NCBI GenBank assembly: GCA_902570155.1
Contig: CACFXU010000001.1
Span: 1 to 64,000, forward strand
DNA length: 64,000 bases
Reading direction: 5' to 3'
Source of the DNA: an uncultured Alphaproteobacteria bacterium
Lineage (GTDB): Bacteria > Pseudomonadota > Alphaproteobacteria > HIMB59 > GCA-002718135
Part shown: positions 1-8,076 of the stretch, piece by piece
How the letters are laid out: each line of letters opens with the position of its first letter
Position numbering within the stretch: position 1 is the first letter of the stretch
Position numbers and translations under genes: made by a program
Notes under the pieces: model-generated
The model's database searches: none
The model's input: the letters and a program-made list of their open reading frames with translations, nothing else
What the model was told of the DNA's origin: nothing

Positions 1-618
1 CCATCTTGCTGCTTGTAAAAGGACTGCAGGTCCTAGATATTCATCTCCATTCCACCAGTAACTTGGACAAGAAGTAGTGCAGCAAAAACATAATACACAC
101 TCCCATTTACCATCTAGTTTTTCTCTTTCTTTTGGTGATTGTTTTTTTTCGTCTCCTGAGTTTTTTTCTTCATTTGTTTTTTCACGTTGCAACCAAGGTT
201 TAATGGAAGCCAGTTGCTCATAAGCCTTACTAAGATCTGGAACTAGATCTTTTACTACACGCATATGTGGAAGAGGGTAAATTTTTATTTCATTCTTAAC
301 ATCAGACATACTTTTCAAACATGCTAATGTGTTAACACCATCAATATTCATAGCACAGGAACCACAAACTCCTTCTCTGCAAGATCTTCTAAATGTTAAA
401 GTTGGATCAATTTCGTTTTTTATTTTCATAAGTGCGTCTAATACCATCGGGCCACACTTTTCTTGATCTATCTCATAATTATCTATCCTAGGATTTTTAT
501 CATCTTCGGGATCCCATCTGTAGATTGCAAGTTTCTTTGGATCGTTTGCAGGTTCTTTTAGTTGGTGAGTTTTCCCTTTAGTTATTTTTGAATTTGCAGG
601 AAGTGTAAACTGAGCCAT
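1..618 (-). CDS. sdhB: Succinate dehydrogenase iron-sulfur subunit (partial, C-terminus off the window)
   Basis: This is the electron-transfer subunit of respiratory complex II. It carries electrons from SdhA flavin through three Fe-S clusters to the membrane quinone site. The first 206 codons are present, reading from ATG at 618 to the window edge. The [2Fe-2S] motif CREGVCGSC is followed by a downstream Cys (NTLACL). The start of the second cluster region ([17 protein letters not shown]) and the family motif [11 protein letters not shown] are also seen. About 50 C-terminal residues lie beyond base 1. A charged, lysine/glutamate-rich stretch around residues 150-165 precedes the second cluster domain. 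The ATG shares one base with the sdhA stop codon (TAATG), which suggests translational coupling. The operon order is sdhC-D-A-B. Confidence 0.97.
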   Translation of the reverse strand, partial: MAQFTLPANSKITKGKTHQLKEPANDPKKLAIYRWDPEDDKNPRIDNYEIDQEKCGPMVLDALMKIKNEIDPTLTFRRSCREGVCGSCAMNIDGVNTLACLKSMSDVKNEIKIYPLPHMRVVKDLVPDLSKAYEQLASIKPWLQREKTNEEKNSGDEKKQSPKEREKLDGKWECVLCFCCTTSCPSYWWNGDEYLGPAVLLQAARW

Positions 619-2411
619 TAGTAAACTCTTCTTTTAGGTGGTATTGGTTGAACATGATTAGTAAGAGTATTCATATGAACACCTCTGGAACCCATACTCA
701 CATCTCCCTTATCGTTTAACCAGGCTAAAGAGTGAACTAACCAATTATTATCATCTCTTTCTTTATAATCTTCTCTTGCATGTGCGCCTCTACTTTCAGT
801 TCGATTTAACGCAGAATGAAGAGTAACTTTTGATTGTGCCATTAAATTGTGTAACTCTAAAGCTTCGACCAAGTCCGTATTAAAGATTAATGATTTGTCT
901 TTAATATCTATGTCATCCATTGAGCTCTCAACTTTTGAATATTCTTCAATACCTTTTGATATGAGATCATGCGTTCTAAATACTGCGCATTTTTGCTGCA
1001 TTATATGTTGCATGGAAGTACGAAGTTCTCCAGTTGTAGAGTTTCCTTTGCTGTTTCTAATCTTATCAAATCGCTCAATAATATTATCTGTTTTTGATTT
1101 AGTAATTTCAATTTTTTTAGAATTTGGTTTTACTTTTTCTTTACATGTTAGACTAGCTGCTTTGCCAAAAACAACAAGATCGATTAATGAATTTGTTCCT
1201 AATCTATTAGCACCGTGTACAGAAACACATGCAGCCTCACCAACAGCCATTAAACCTTCACATACATTATCTGGATTTTCATTTGTTGGCCTTAGAACTT
1301 CTGTTCTATAATTTGTAGGTATACCACCCATATTATAATGAACCGTTGGAAGAACTGGTATTGGATCTTTAGTTAGATCAACTCCGGCAAATATTTTTGC
1401 AGTTTCTGAAATACCAGGCAATCTTTTATGTAATGTATCAGCATCAATGTGCTCAAGATGAAGTAGAACATGATCGGCATTATCTCCACAACCTCTATTT
1501 TCACTAATTTCAATAGTCATTGCTCGGCTTACTACATCCCTTGATGCTAGATCTTTTGCATTTGGAGCATATCTTTCCATAAATCTTTCACCATCACTAT
1601 TAGTTAAATATCCACCTTCTCCTCTTGCTCCCTCAGTGATTAACACTCCTGCACCGTAAACTCCTGTTGGATGAAACTGAATAAATTCCATATCAGAAAG
1701 AGGTAGGTTTTGTCTTAAAGCCATTGCACTACCGTCACCAGTACAAATGTGAGCACTCGTGGATGAGAAGTAAGCTCTTCCATATCCACCAGTAGCTAGA
1801 ATTGTTTGATGAGATAAAAATCGATGGATTGATCCATCCTCTAAGCACCATGTAACCACACCAATGCAATTACCTTGATCGTCAGAAATTAAATCTAAAA
1901 CAAAATATTCAATATAAAATTCTACATTATTTTTAAGTGATTGCTGATAAAGTGTATGGAGTAAAGCATGTCCCGTTCTATCAGCTGCTGCACAAGCTCT
2001 CATAGCAGGGGCTCCCTCGCCATTATTGGTTAAGTGTCCACCAAAAGGTCTTTGATAGATCTTGCCATCATCTGTTCTACTAAAAGGCATGCCATATTCT
2101 TCAAGTTCAATTACTGCTTCAGGCGCTTTAGAACATAAGTATTCAATTGCATCTTGATCACCAAGCCAGTCGGAACCCTTAACTGTATCATACATGTGCC
2201 ACTTCCAATTATCTTCACCCATATTACCTAAAGCTGCTCCAATTCCACCTTGTGCTGCAACAGTATGACTTCTTGTCGGAAACACTTTTGATATACAGGC
2301 TGTTTTTAATCCAGCTTCAGCACATCCAAGCGTAGCTCTTAGTCCTGATCCTCCAGCTCCAACAACTACAACATCATAATGGTGATCAATAATTTTGTAT
2401 GAATTAGTCAT
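618..2411 (-). CDS. sdhA: Succinate dehydrogenase flavoprotein subunit
   Basis: This is the catalytic subunit of complex II (TCA cycle, cytoplasmic face of the membrane). It oxidises succinate to fumarate with covalently bound FAD. The 597-residue length is typical. The N-terminal dinucleotide fold [16 protein letters not shown] is followed by the FAD-linking region [16 protein letters not shown]. The active-site segment [14 protein letters not shown] and the substrate-binding [10 protein letters not shown] motif are present. The C-terminus carries the usual [11 protein letters not shown] motif. It follows sdhD directly and overlaps the sdhB start by one base. Nothing looks degenerate. Confidence 0.98.
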   Translation of the reverse strand: MTNSYKIIDHHYDVVVVGAGGSGLRATLGCAEAGLKTACISKVFPTRSHTVAAQGGIGAALGNMGEDNWKWHMYDTVKGSDWLGDQDAIEYLCSKAPEAVIELEEYGMPFSRTDDGKIYQRPFGGHLTNNGEGAPAMRACAAADRTGHALLHTLYQQSLKNNVEFYIEYFVLDLISDDQGNCIGVVTWCLEDGSIHRFLSHQTILATGGYGRAYFSSTSAHICTGDGSAMALRQNLPLSDMEFIQFHPTGVYGAGVLITEGARGEGGYLTNSDGERFMERYAPNAKDLASRDVVSRAMTIEISENRGCGDNADHVLLHLEHIDADTLHKRLPGISETAKIFAGVDLTKDPIPVLPTVHYNMGGIPTNYRTEVLRPTNENPDNVCEGLMAVGEAACVSVHGANRLGTNSLIDLVVFGKAASLTCKEKVKPNSKKIEITKSKTDNIIERFDKIRNSKGNSTTGELRTSMQHIMQQKCAVFRTHDLISKGIEEYSKVESSMDDIDIKDKSLIFNTDLVEALELHNLMAQSKVTLHSALNRTESRGAHAREDYKERDDNNWLVHSLAWLNDKGDVSMGSRGVHMNTLTNHVQPIPPKRRVY

Positions 2412-2741
2412 CTAAAAAACCATTCTCACTAAGTTAACAGTAATTAAAATCATGATAAAATATATAAGATAATTTATTGATACTTTAATGAATTTGGCTG
2501 TCTTTTTCGATGTGACATAATCTTCAATAATTGTTTGCAGCCCTAATTTTGAATGCAGAAGCATAGATTGCATCATCACAAAAAATAAGAATGCATTAAA
2601 ATAGGATTGAAAAAAAATTTCTATTTCAGAATAAGTCATCTTTGATAATGATATTGCAGAGTATATAAACCAAAACGTCAATGGTATTAGAATTGAAGCA
2701 GTAATTCTTTGGGTTAACCATTTAAAAGCATAATTTTTCAT
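2412..2741 (-). CDS. sdhD: Succinate dehydrogenase membrane anchor subunit D
   Basis: This is a small membrane anchor of complex II that helps form the quinone and heme b sites. It has 109 residues with three predicted membrane segments, at about residues 13-32, 46-65 and 86-106. The alphaproteobacterial signature around LHSKLGLQTIIEDYV (residues 62-76) resembles the usual H..LG.Q.IIEDY motif, with the heme-region His kept. Its start overlaps the sdhC stop by four bases (ATGA), and its stop abuts the sdhA start, so the order is sdhC-D-A-B. Assignment rests on this motif, its size and its position. Confidence 0.93.
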   Translation of the reverse strand: MKNYAFKWLTQRITASILIPLTFWFIYSAISLSKMTYSEIEIFFQSYFNAFLFFVMMQSMLLHSKLGLQTIIEDYVTSKKTAKFIKVSINYLIYFIMILITVNLVRMVF

Positions 2742-3118
2742 GCGAAGTACCAGACAACTAAACTAGAAATTAAAGTTAAACATATAACGGCATAACCAGA
2801 TTTATATACTTGAGATAATTCCATTCCAATACCGAATGACCAATATAATTTTCTACATCCATTAAATAAATGGTAAAAAATACCGACAGTCCAAATCATT
2901 AGAACTAGTTTGAACAAAATACTCTTAGATAAAATTTCAAAATAAATATAAAATTCGGGACCAAAACTAATTAAGAAAAACCAGATTGAAATTAATAGTG
3001 CGCCCACACTTAATCCTATTCCAGATATCCTATGAAAAATTGAAAATACTGCTGTAAGTACTCTTTTGTGAATAGATAGGTGAGGTGATAATGGTCTATT
3101 ATCAGTCATTTTTTTCAT
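2738..3118 (-). CDS. sdhC: Succinate dehydrogenase cytochrome b556 subunit C
   Basis: This is the membrane anchor of complex II that supplies one axial heme b ligand and part of the ubiquinone site. It has 126 residues with three membrane helices at about 35-53, 67-88 and 105-124. The N-terminal signature RPLSPHLSIHK, then SIFHRISG, is diagnostic of SdhC, and FYHLFNGCRKLYW holds the conserved heme His. It is the first gene of the sdhCDAB operon. Two in-frame ATGs, at 3118 and 3109, are both possible starts; the second gives MTDNRPLSP, which is closer to the family N-terminus. Upstream lies a 330-base non-coding stretch with repeated motifs. Confidence 0.95.
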   Translation of the reverse strand: MKKMTDNRPLSPHLSIHKRVLTAVFSIFHRISGIGLSVGALLISIWFFLISFGPEFYIYFEILSKSILFKLVLMIWTVGIFYHLFNGCRKLYWSFGIGMELSQVYKSGYAVICLTLISSLVVWYFA

Positions 3119-3224
3119 TTTTTTTATGTTTCATAAGTAAGTATTTTTCTTCAAATTTCAAAATATTAATGGTTTAGTTATTTTTTCTTACTATCACGGA
3201 AGTTTGTAAAATGTTGATAAAAAG

Positions 3225-3265
3225 TGCCAAATTTTATGAAAATCATCCAAATTTAATGCCAAATT
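3225..3265. promoter_or_regulatory. Three CCAAATT motifs upstream of the sdh operon
   Basis: The nine-base word TGCCAAATT occurs exactly at 3225-3233 and 3257-3265. A partial copy, ATCCAAATT, lies between them at 3245-3253. The two full copies are 32 bases apart, about three helical turns. Read on the operon strand they are AATTTGGCA boxes 100-150 bases upstream of sdhC. The arrangement would fit a regulator site, but AT-rich sequence makes chance repeats common. No confident -35/-10 pair was found nearby. Confidence 0.3.
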
Positions 3266-3312
3266 AAACTAAAAATCTTGAATTTTAAATAGATAGATAT
3301 TACTCTTAATAA

Positions 3313-3447
3313 GCCGGATAATACTCGTTTCTTAGCTTCGGAGGAACGCCAAGAATTTTTAATTATCTTACCCGCCGTTTGATAATTAGTTGAGTTTCTT
3401 ATTCTAGAGAGGTGTCTGCCAAGGTACAAACTAGTTTTAGAGTCCGG
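3313..3447. ncRNA. Candidate structured RNA (about 135 nt), family unknown
   Basis: This GC-richer island lies in the 330-base gap between the alpha/beta hydrolase stop and sdhC. Its ends pair: GCCGGA at 3313-3318 with TCCGGC near 3442-3447, and CTC with GAG just inside. Further in, GTTT (about 3327) can pair with AAAC (about 3428), ACGCC (3346-3350) with GGTGT (3411-3415), AAGAA with TTCTT, and AATTATC with GATAATT around a loop containing CCCGCCG. The result is an interrupted rod of nested helices, broadly reminiscent of 6S-type RNA. I could not match it to 6S, SRP RNA, RNase P or a known riboswitch, and the strand is unresolved. As a minus-strand element it would sit in the sdh leader. As a plus-strand gene it would be free-standing. 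Confidence 0.4.
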
Positions 3448-3448
3448 C

Positions 3449-4438
3449 CTACTTTAAATTTTTATTAAAAAATTCTTCCATCTTTTTAGAGTATACTTCG
3501 GGATATTTAAACATAGCGTCTACATGATAAGAGTTTTCAACTAACCAAAACTCAGCATTAATTTTATTTTGATTTGTGTATTCTTTAAAATAATTAAAGT
3601 GTCTTGTTAAGATTCTTGTATCAGAGTCGCCATGAGTAAAAAAATAATATTGGTTCTTTGATAATTTTTTAGCTGGAGATAATTCTCTTGGATCTGTTCC
3701 AGTTAAGATTCTTCCAGCTAAACTAACTACTGGCCCAAATTCTATAGCAAGACCATATCTTGCTATCTCATCTTTTAAGATCATATTAAATTCAGCAAGT
3801 GAACTATCTGCCCACACTGCACGTATTTCTGGTTCTGAATGTGCTGCAAAAATAGATGTGCTTGCACCAAGAGATATTCCATGTAATCCAATGCTATTAG
3901 ACTTGAAACCAATTTTTTTTAAAAAATCAAATGCACCAAGAATATCATTATATGACTTTAAACCTAAATCATCATAACTACTTACAGTATCACTTTGGCC
4001 GTAGTTTCTTAAATCTATCGTAAGAACATTAAATTTTTTATTAACTAAAAAACTTGCAATAAGATTTGCTTCAGACTTACATTTACCATTCGGGCTTATA
4101 CCGTGTGTTACAATTATAATTGGTCTATTTGGAAAATAATTAAACAGCCATCCATTAATCTTAATGTCTGAGTCACGAGATTGAAAGTATACATCTTGCC
4201 ATTCATCTAAATAATAGTCTTTAAAGTTAAAATTTTCTCTTACTTTTTGTCGTGCAAGAATAGAATATTCATGTGAGTCAACTGTTGTACTCCATGAATT
4301 AGGAAGAGATCCTTCGTGTAAACCACAAGTTGGATCTATTTTTAAAATTTGATAAGCAACATAAAAACCTGCAGTAAAATAAACTATTGTTAATAAAACT
4401 ACAGTGCTTACTAAAAATCTGATTATGTATTTCATCAA
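3449..4438 (-). CDS. Membrane-anchored alpha/beta hydrolase
   Basis: This is a serine hydrolase of the alpha/beta fold; its substrate cannot be told from sequence. It has 329 residues with one N-terminal membrane segment (about residues 5-28), so the catalytic domain probably faces the periplasm. The oxyanion region reads IIVTHGISPNG. The nucleophile elbow GISLGAS holds the catalytic Ser. Asp in THGDSD and His in NSYHVDAM complete a plausible triad. It is the last gene of a minus-strand run (UDG, MFS, small gene, ZapE, hydrolase), and its ATG overlaps the zapE stop by four bases. It resembles bacterial homologues of BEM46/ABHD-type hydrolases. Family assignment is firm; function is unknown. 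Confidence 0.85.
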   Translation of the reverse strand: MMKYIIRFLVSTVVLLTIVYFTAGFYVAYQILKIDPTCGLHEGSLPNSWSTTVDSHEYSILARQKVRENFNFKDYYLDEWQDVYFQSRDSDIKINGWLFNYFPNRPIIIVTHGISPNGKCKSEANLIASFLVNKKFNVLTIDLRNYGQSDTVSSYDDLGLKSYNDILGAFDFLKKIGFKSNSIGLHGISLGASTSIFAAHSEPEIRAVWADSSLAEFNMILKDEIARYGLAIEFGPVVSLAGRILTGTDPRELSPAKKLSKNQYYFFTHGDSDTRILTRHFNYFKEYTNQNKINAEFWLVENSYHVDAMFKYPEVYSKKMEEFFNKNLK

Positions 4439-5469
4439 TCTGGTTTTACTATAGTCATTTCATATAATCTGCTAGCAGTTCTTTTAAATTCTTCTGCTAG
4501 AGTATTTATATTATTTAATGAATTTATAGGTTTTGAAGCTAAAATTACTATTGAACAATTATTTTCATATAACATATCAATTAATCCAATAAATCTTCTG
4601 CACGCATCTTTTTTCTGATTATCAAATTCAGGAACATTTTTTAAAAATACCAACTTAAATTTATCTGCAATATATTTGTAATCTTCATTACCAAAATTTA
4701 CTTCGCAAAGATTTTCAAAATCTATCATCATTAGATTTGATGTGCATTTATCAAACTCTAGTTCACGACTTTTAGATTTTATTTTTACAGTTGTTAAATG
4801 GGAGGGATCAACAAAGCGATTAAATAATTTTTCAAATTCATTTGACGTTTCAGTTGTTATAGGTGTGAAATAAGTCTTTGATTGATTTAAGGTTTGTCGA
4901 CGAAAATCAGTTTTAATACTAATATCATAAAGAAAAAAATTTTTTTTAACTAAATCAATAAATGGCAGAAAGTCATTTCTCTGCAAACCATCTTTATATA
5001 AATTATCTGGATGAAAATTTGACGACAGTAATACAAATATTTTATATTTAGAAAAATAATTAAATATTTTTTTTATTATTAGTGCGTCAACAATATTAAA
5101 AATATGTAATTCATCAATAAACATTATTTTGTAATCTCTACTTAAATTTCTTACATAGTTTTCGATTGCAAGTTCTTTATTTTCTGATTTTTTAACTTGT
5201 TCATGGATTTCATTCATTAAGTTATTAAAATGAATTTTTTTTCCAATCTTAGTATTCTGATAAAATAAATTTAATAAAAATGTTTTTCCTGTTCCAACTT
5301 GACCATAAAGATAAATTCCTTCGAAAATTTTATCCTTAAAAAATAACTTTGTTTTACTAAAAGATGACCATACATTATCTGCTTGTTTTAAAAATTCAAT
5401 TTGATCTTTATTTTTTTTAATAAAATTATTTTCAACAAAACTATTGTATTGATCAATAACATTAAACAT
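4435..5469 (-). CDS. zapE: Cell division protein ZapE (AFG1-like ATPase)
   Basis: This is an AAA+-type ATPase of the AFG1/LACE1 family. The E. coli protein interacts with FtsZ at the septum, and the mitochondrial homologue acts in protein quality control. It has 344 residues. Walker A is YGQVGTGKT (about residues 54-62), Walker B is IMFIDELHI, and a sensor-like segment FVLLSSNFHPDNLY matches the family pattern. The C-terminal RRFIGLIDMLYENN and SRLYEMT stretches are also typical. Its start overlaps the end of a 46-residue gene by one base, and its stop overlaps the downstream hydrolase. Identification is strong; its exact role in this organism is inferred from homologues. Confidence 0.93.
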   Translation of the reverse strand: MFNVIDQYNSFVENNFIKKNKDQIEFLKQADNVWSSFSKTKLFFKDKIFEGIYLYGQVGTGKTFLLNLFYQNTKIGKKIHFNNLMNEIHEQVKKSENKELAIENYVRNLSRDYKIMFIDELHIFNIVDALIIKKIFNYFSKYKIFVLLSSNFHPDNLYKDGLQRNDFLPFIDLVKKNFFLYDISIKTDFRRQTLNQSKTYFTPITTETSNEFEKLFNRFVDPSHLTTVKIKSKSRELEFDKCTSNLMMIDFENLCEVNFGNEDYKYIADKFKLVFLKNVPEFDNQKKDACRRFIGLIDMLYENNCSIVILASKPINSLNNINTLAEEFKRTASRLYEMTIVKPD

Positions 5470-5609
5470 TATTTTTTACCTAAGTACTGTTCAAGTTGTT
5501 TTAAAGTTTCTAGTTCACCACTGCTGATGCTTCTATTTTCTTTTTTCTTTTTTAATCTTTTATATTCCTTGATTAGAAAATTAAGACTATCCATTATTTG
5601 TTTATTCAT
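5469..5609 (-). CDS. Small 46-residue charged protein, translationally coupled to MFS gene and zapE
   Basis: A complete reading frame runs from ATG (5609-5607) to TAA (5471-5469). The start overlaps the upstream MFS stop as ATGA, and the stop shares its last base with the zapE ATG (TAATG). Double overlap on both sides strongly suggests a real, co-translated gene. The product has no membrane segment. It begins MNKQIMDSLNFLIKEYKRL, continues with a lysine-rich helix (KKKKENRS), and ends GELETLKQLEQYLGKK. It is probably an all-helical peptide. I recognise no family. Its position immediately ahead of zapE may mean a partner role for the ATPase, but that is inference. Confidence 0.6.
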   Translation of the reverse strand: MNKQIMDSLNFLIKEYKRLKKKKENRSISSGELETLKQLEQYLGKK

Positions 5610-6796
5610 GTTTTATAAATTATAGGTAAAATTGATGATACAACAATCATAATGGAGCTGATTAAAAATATAAGTGATATTCCATAACCCCAATCAATAA
5701 TATAACCAAAAACTACAGGCGATAAGGCACTCGCAAAAACCCCAACTGCGTGTAGTAAAGCTTTAGCAGTTCCAATACTTTTCACTCCGTAAATTTCTGC
5801 CCAGAGTGATCCCATAAACGGTGCTGATAAACCTAGGTTAAATCCAAATAAAGACATGTAAAGCACGAATGACCAATAATTATTAAAGAAAAGAAGAATG
5901 GTGATACAGAGTAACAAAGGTAATAGAACAAAAGGTATTGCTTTCTTTGTATTTATCTTATCTATTAAGGGTCCTCCTATTAATAAACCTAAAATAGAAA
6001 ATAATCCAAAATATATATAACCGTTCCCAAGCATTTCCATTGTCCACCCTTTAGCATCAAAAATATAAATCTGATGAAACATTAGCCCAGTACCAATAAA
6101 TGGAAAGGCTGCAGCTAATGGAAAATAAATGAAAAAAACTCGGTCTTTTAAAATTTCTGTAATGGTCCAACTTTTATGTGCTTTCTCATTATCAATATTT
6201 TTTTGAAGAGCAGAATCCCTTCTTTTTTGATTATGAAGAATAAAGTATATTATTGGAATTAAAATCAAAAGAGTCAAAGTTGTTAAAAACCAAAGAGTTT
6301 TAAAATTAAAGTATGAGTCCAAATTAACGACAATCTTTGGTAAAAACATTATACCTAACATTCCTCCAAGTGTTGCAACAGATATTGCTTTACCTCTATC
6401 AATTAAAAAATATCTTGCCATTGAAGTTGAGCCGGCATGTGTCATAGCCCCCTGTCCAAAAAAACGTAATAAAAATAAAATAAGAAAAAGATGAAAAATA
6501 TTATTGAAAATAAAATAAAAACCAATGCAGGCAAAAGCTAAACCAAGAATAATACCTATGGAGTATAATCTTAAATCAATTTTATCTATTAATTTAGCAA
6601 AGTTAATAAATAAAAATGAACTGACAAGTGTTGCTATGGCATAAACTAATCCAAACTCACCGTCTGTTATTTTATATAGATTTCGAATATCATCGTTAAA
6701 TAATGCAATGTAAAAAGTCTGCCCAAAACTTGCAAAGAAGACCATGGCAAATCCGTATACTAAGAGACTAGGATCATGTAAAAAAAATTTTTTCAT
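5606..6796 (-). CDS. MFS transporter
   Basis: This is a major facilitator superfamily permease of 396 residues with about twelve hydrophobic membrane segments. The central basic loop (HNQKRRDSALQ, about residues 188-198) is typical of the MFS hinge between the two six-helix halves. Motif-A-like residues occur in the loop between helices 2 and 3 (FAKLIDKIDLR). Its substrate cannot be assigned, although the general look resembles monocarboxylate/organic-acid type MFS proteins. The gene lies six bases downstream of the uracil-DNA glycosylase gene and overlaps the next small gene by four bases (ATGA), so it belongs to the same transcript. Confidence 0.88.
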   Translation of the reverse strand: MKKFFLHDPSLLVYGFAMVFFASFGQTFYIALFNDDIRNLYKITDGEFGLVYAIATLVSSFLFINFAKLIDKIDLRLYSIGIILGLAFACIGFYFIFNNIFHLFLILFLLRFFGQGAMTHAGSTSMARYFLIDRGKAISVATLGGMLGIMFLPKIVVNLDSYFNFKTLWFLTTLTLLILIPIIYFILHNQKRRDSALQKNIDNEKAHKSWTITEILKDRVFFIYFPLAAAFPFIGTGLMFHQIYIFDAKGWTMEMLGNGYIYFGLFSILGLLIGGPLIDKINTKKAIPFVLLPLLLCITILLFFNNYWSFVLYMSLFGFNLGLSAPFMGSLWAEIYGVKSIGTAKALLHAVGVFASALSPVVFGYIIDWGYGISLIFLISSIMIVVSSILPIIYKT

Positions 6797-6802
6797 TATT
6801 GT

Positions 6803-7474
6803 TTAAAGCAATTTTTTAATACTATTTAAAAGTTTTACCATTTTACTCTTATCGATTCTTCTTGTGTTAACATTTCGTGGGCTTGGATGATAACTACCAA
6901 CTAAAATTTTCTTATCGGGTAAAATATTCATAGATCCGTGAGAAAAAATAAAATCTTTATTTCGTATTTCATATTGTTGCTTATAATAATTTACACAGGC
7001 ATCATGACCAATTTTACCAAGGGCAACGATGACTTTTATTTTTTTTAAGAAAGCAATTTCTTGATTAAAAAAATTAAAACATGTTTTCAATTCTTGTGAA
7101 GTAGGTTTATCTTCTGGGGGTACACATTTAAGAGCAGTAGTTAAGTACATATTTTGAAGTTCCAAACCGTCACCTCTATCTACTGAATCTGGTTGGTTTG
7201 CAAATCCAGTTTTATATAAACAGGAAAATAAAAAATCTGCAGATTTATCACCTGTAAAAACTCGACCTGTTCTATTTCCTCCATGCGCTGCTGGCGCAAG
7301 ACCTACCATTAATAATTTAGCTTTTTCATCTCCATAGCCAGTAATGGGCTTACCCCAATAACTTTGATCAATATATTGTTTTCTTTTTTCTTTAGCAATT
7401 TTTTCACGGAAGTTAACTAAGCGTTCACACTTTCTGCAATGAATAATAGATTTGTTTAAATTACTTAATGTCAT
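6803..7474 (-). CDS. Uracil-DNA glycosylase, family 5 (UDGb) type
   Basis: This is a base-excision repair enzyme that removes uracil, and in this family other deaminated bases, from DNA. It has 223 residues. The motif GLAPAAHGGNRTGRVFTGD matches family 5 UDGb, which lacks the polar catalytic residue of family 4 in this position. Fe-S ligand candidates are the N-terminal CRKC pair (residues 13 and 16) and Cys residues in LKCVPPEDK and LKTCFN. The C-terminal motif GSYHPSPRNVNT supplies the conserved His of the second active-site loop. It is divergent from the DUF924 gene with no spacer between the two possible start codons. It is the first gene of the run ending in the hydrolase at 3449. Confidence 0.9.
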   Translation of the reverse strand: MTLSNLNKSIIHCRKCERLVNFREKIAKEKRKQYIDQSYWGKPITGYGDEKAKLLMVGLAPAAHGGNRTGRVFTGDKSADFLFSCLYKTGFANQPDSVDRGDGLELQNMYLTTALKCVPPEDKPTSQELKTCFNFFNQEIAFLKKIKVIVALGKIGHDACVNYYKQQYEIRNKDFIFSHGSMNILPDKKILVGSYHPSPRNVNTRRIDKSKMVKLLNSIKKLL

Positions 7475-8068
7475 TTGGAAGATATATATTTATATTACAG
7501 CTCTGTGATTAATGAAAGAGCTAAAGCTATTCTAGAATTTTGTTTCATCAAAACTCCACTTGAGCAGTGGTTTAAAAAAGATAATGAATTTGATAATATA
7601 TTGAAAAGTAGTTTTATGGATGATTACATTAAGGCTATTAATAATGAGTATGATAATTGGAGAAATGATGCTGAAGAATGTGTAGCTTTGATTATATTAC
7701 TTGATCAACTATCAAGAAATTTTTTCAGAAATAATTCAAAAGCTTATGACCAGGATACTAAGTGTGTATTAATTGTTAAAGAAGCAATAAATAAAAGATA
7801 TTTAGATAGCCTAGAAATTGATAAAATACATTTTTTATTACTGCCATTAATTCATAGTGAGGACATCATGGATCATGAACTTGGTCATAAATTAGTCGAT
7901 CAATATTTAAATAATCATTCAGAATATACTAATATAAAAAAAGCTTGGAATGATCATAGCGTGGCAATTAAAAAATTTGGAAGGTATCCGCATAGAAATA
8001 AAATACTAAATAGAAAATCAACAAATGAAGAAGAGGTATTTTTAACACAACCGAATAGTTCTTGGTAA
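7475..8068 (+). CDS. DUF924 family protein
   Basis: This is a member of the bacterial DUF924 family of helical proteins, distantly TPR-like and of unknown function. It has up to 197 residues. The family pattern is visible: ILEFCFIKTPLEQWFKKD, then VALIILLDQLSRNFFRN (compare the usual LLDQFPRNifR) with AYDQD after it, then HFLLLPLIHSED. The C-terminal FGRYPHRN motif is clear. The longest frame starts with TTG at 7475, immediately next to the UDG start; a GTG at 7505 is an equally plausible start and would give 187 residues. There is no good Shine-Dalgarno sequence for either. A nucleoside hydrolase follows nine bases downstream. Confidence 0.85.
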   Translation: MEDIYLYYSSVINERAKAILEFCFIKTPLEQWFKKDNEFDNILKSSFMDDYIKAINNEYDNWRNDAEECVALIILLDQLSRNFFRNNSKAYDQDTKCVLIVKEAINKRYLDSLEIDKIHFLLLPLIHSEDIMDHELGHKLVDQYLNNHSEYTNIKKAWNDHSVAIKKFGRYPHRNKILNRKSTNEEEVFLTQPNSSW

Positions 8069-8076
8069 ATTAAGAT

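Noticed and set aside
847-1311. 154-residue plus-strand frame inside sdhA
   Set aside because: Opposite a well-conserved sdhA coding region; no family similarity.
3313-3447. Gap RNA as tRNA, RNase P RNA, SRP RNA or a glycine/SAM riboswitch
   Set aside because: No cloverleaf, wrong length for RNase P, and none of the conserved core words of those families found on either strand. Kept only as an unassigned structured RNA.
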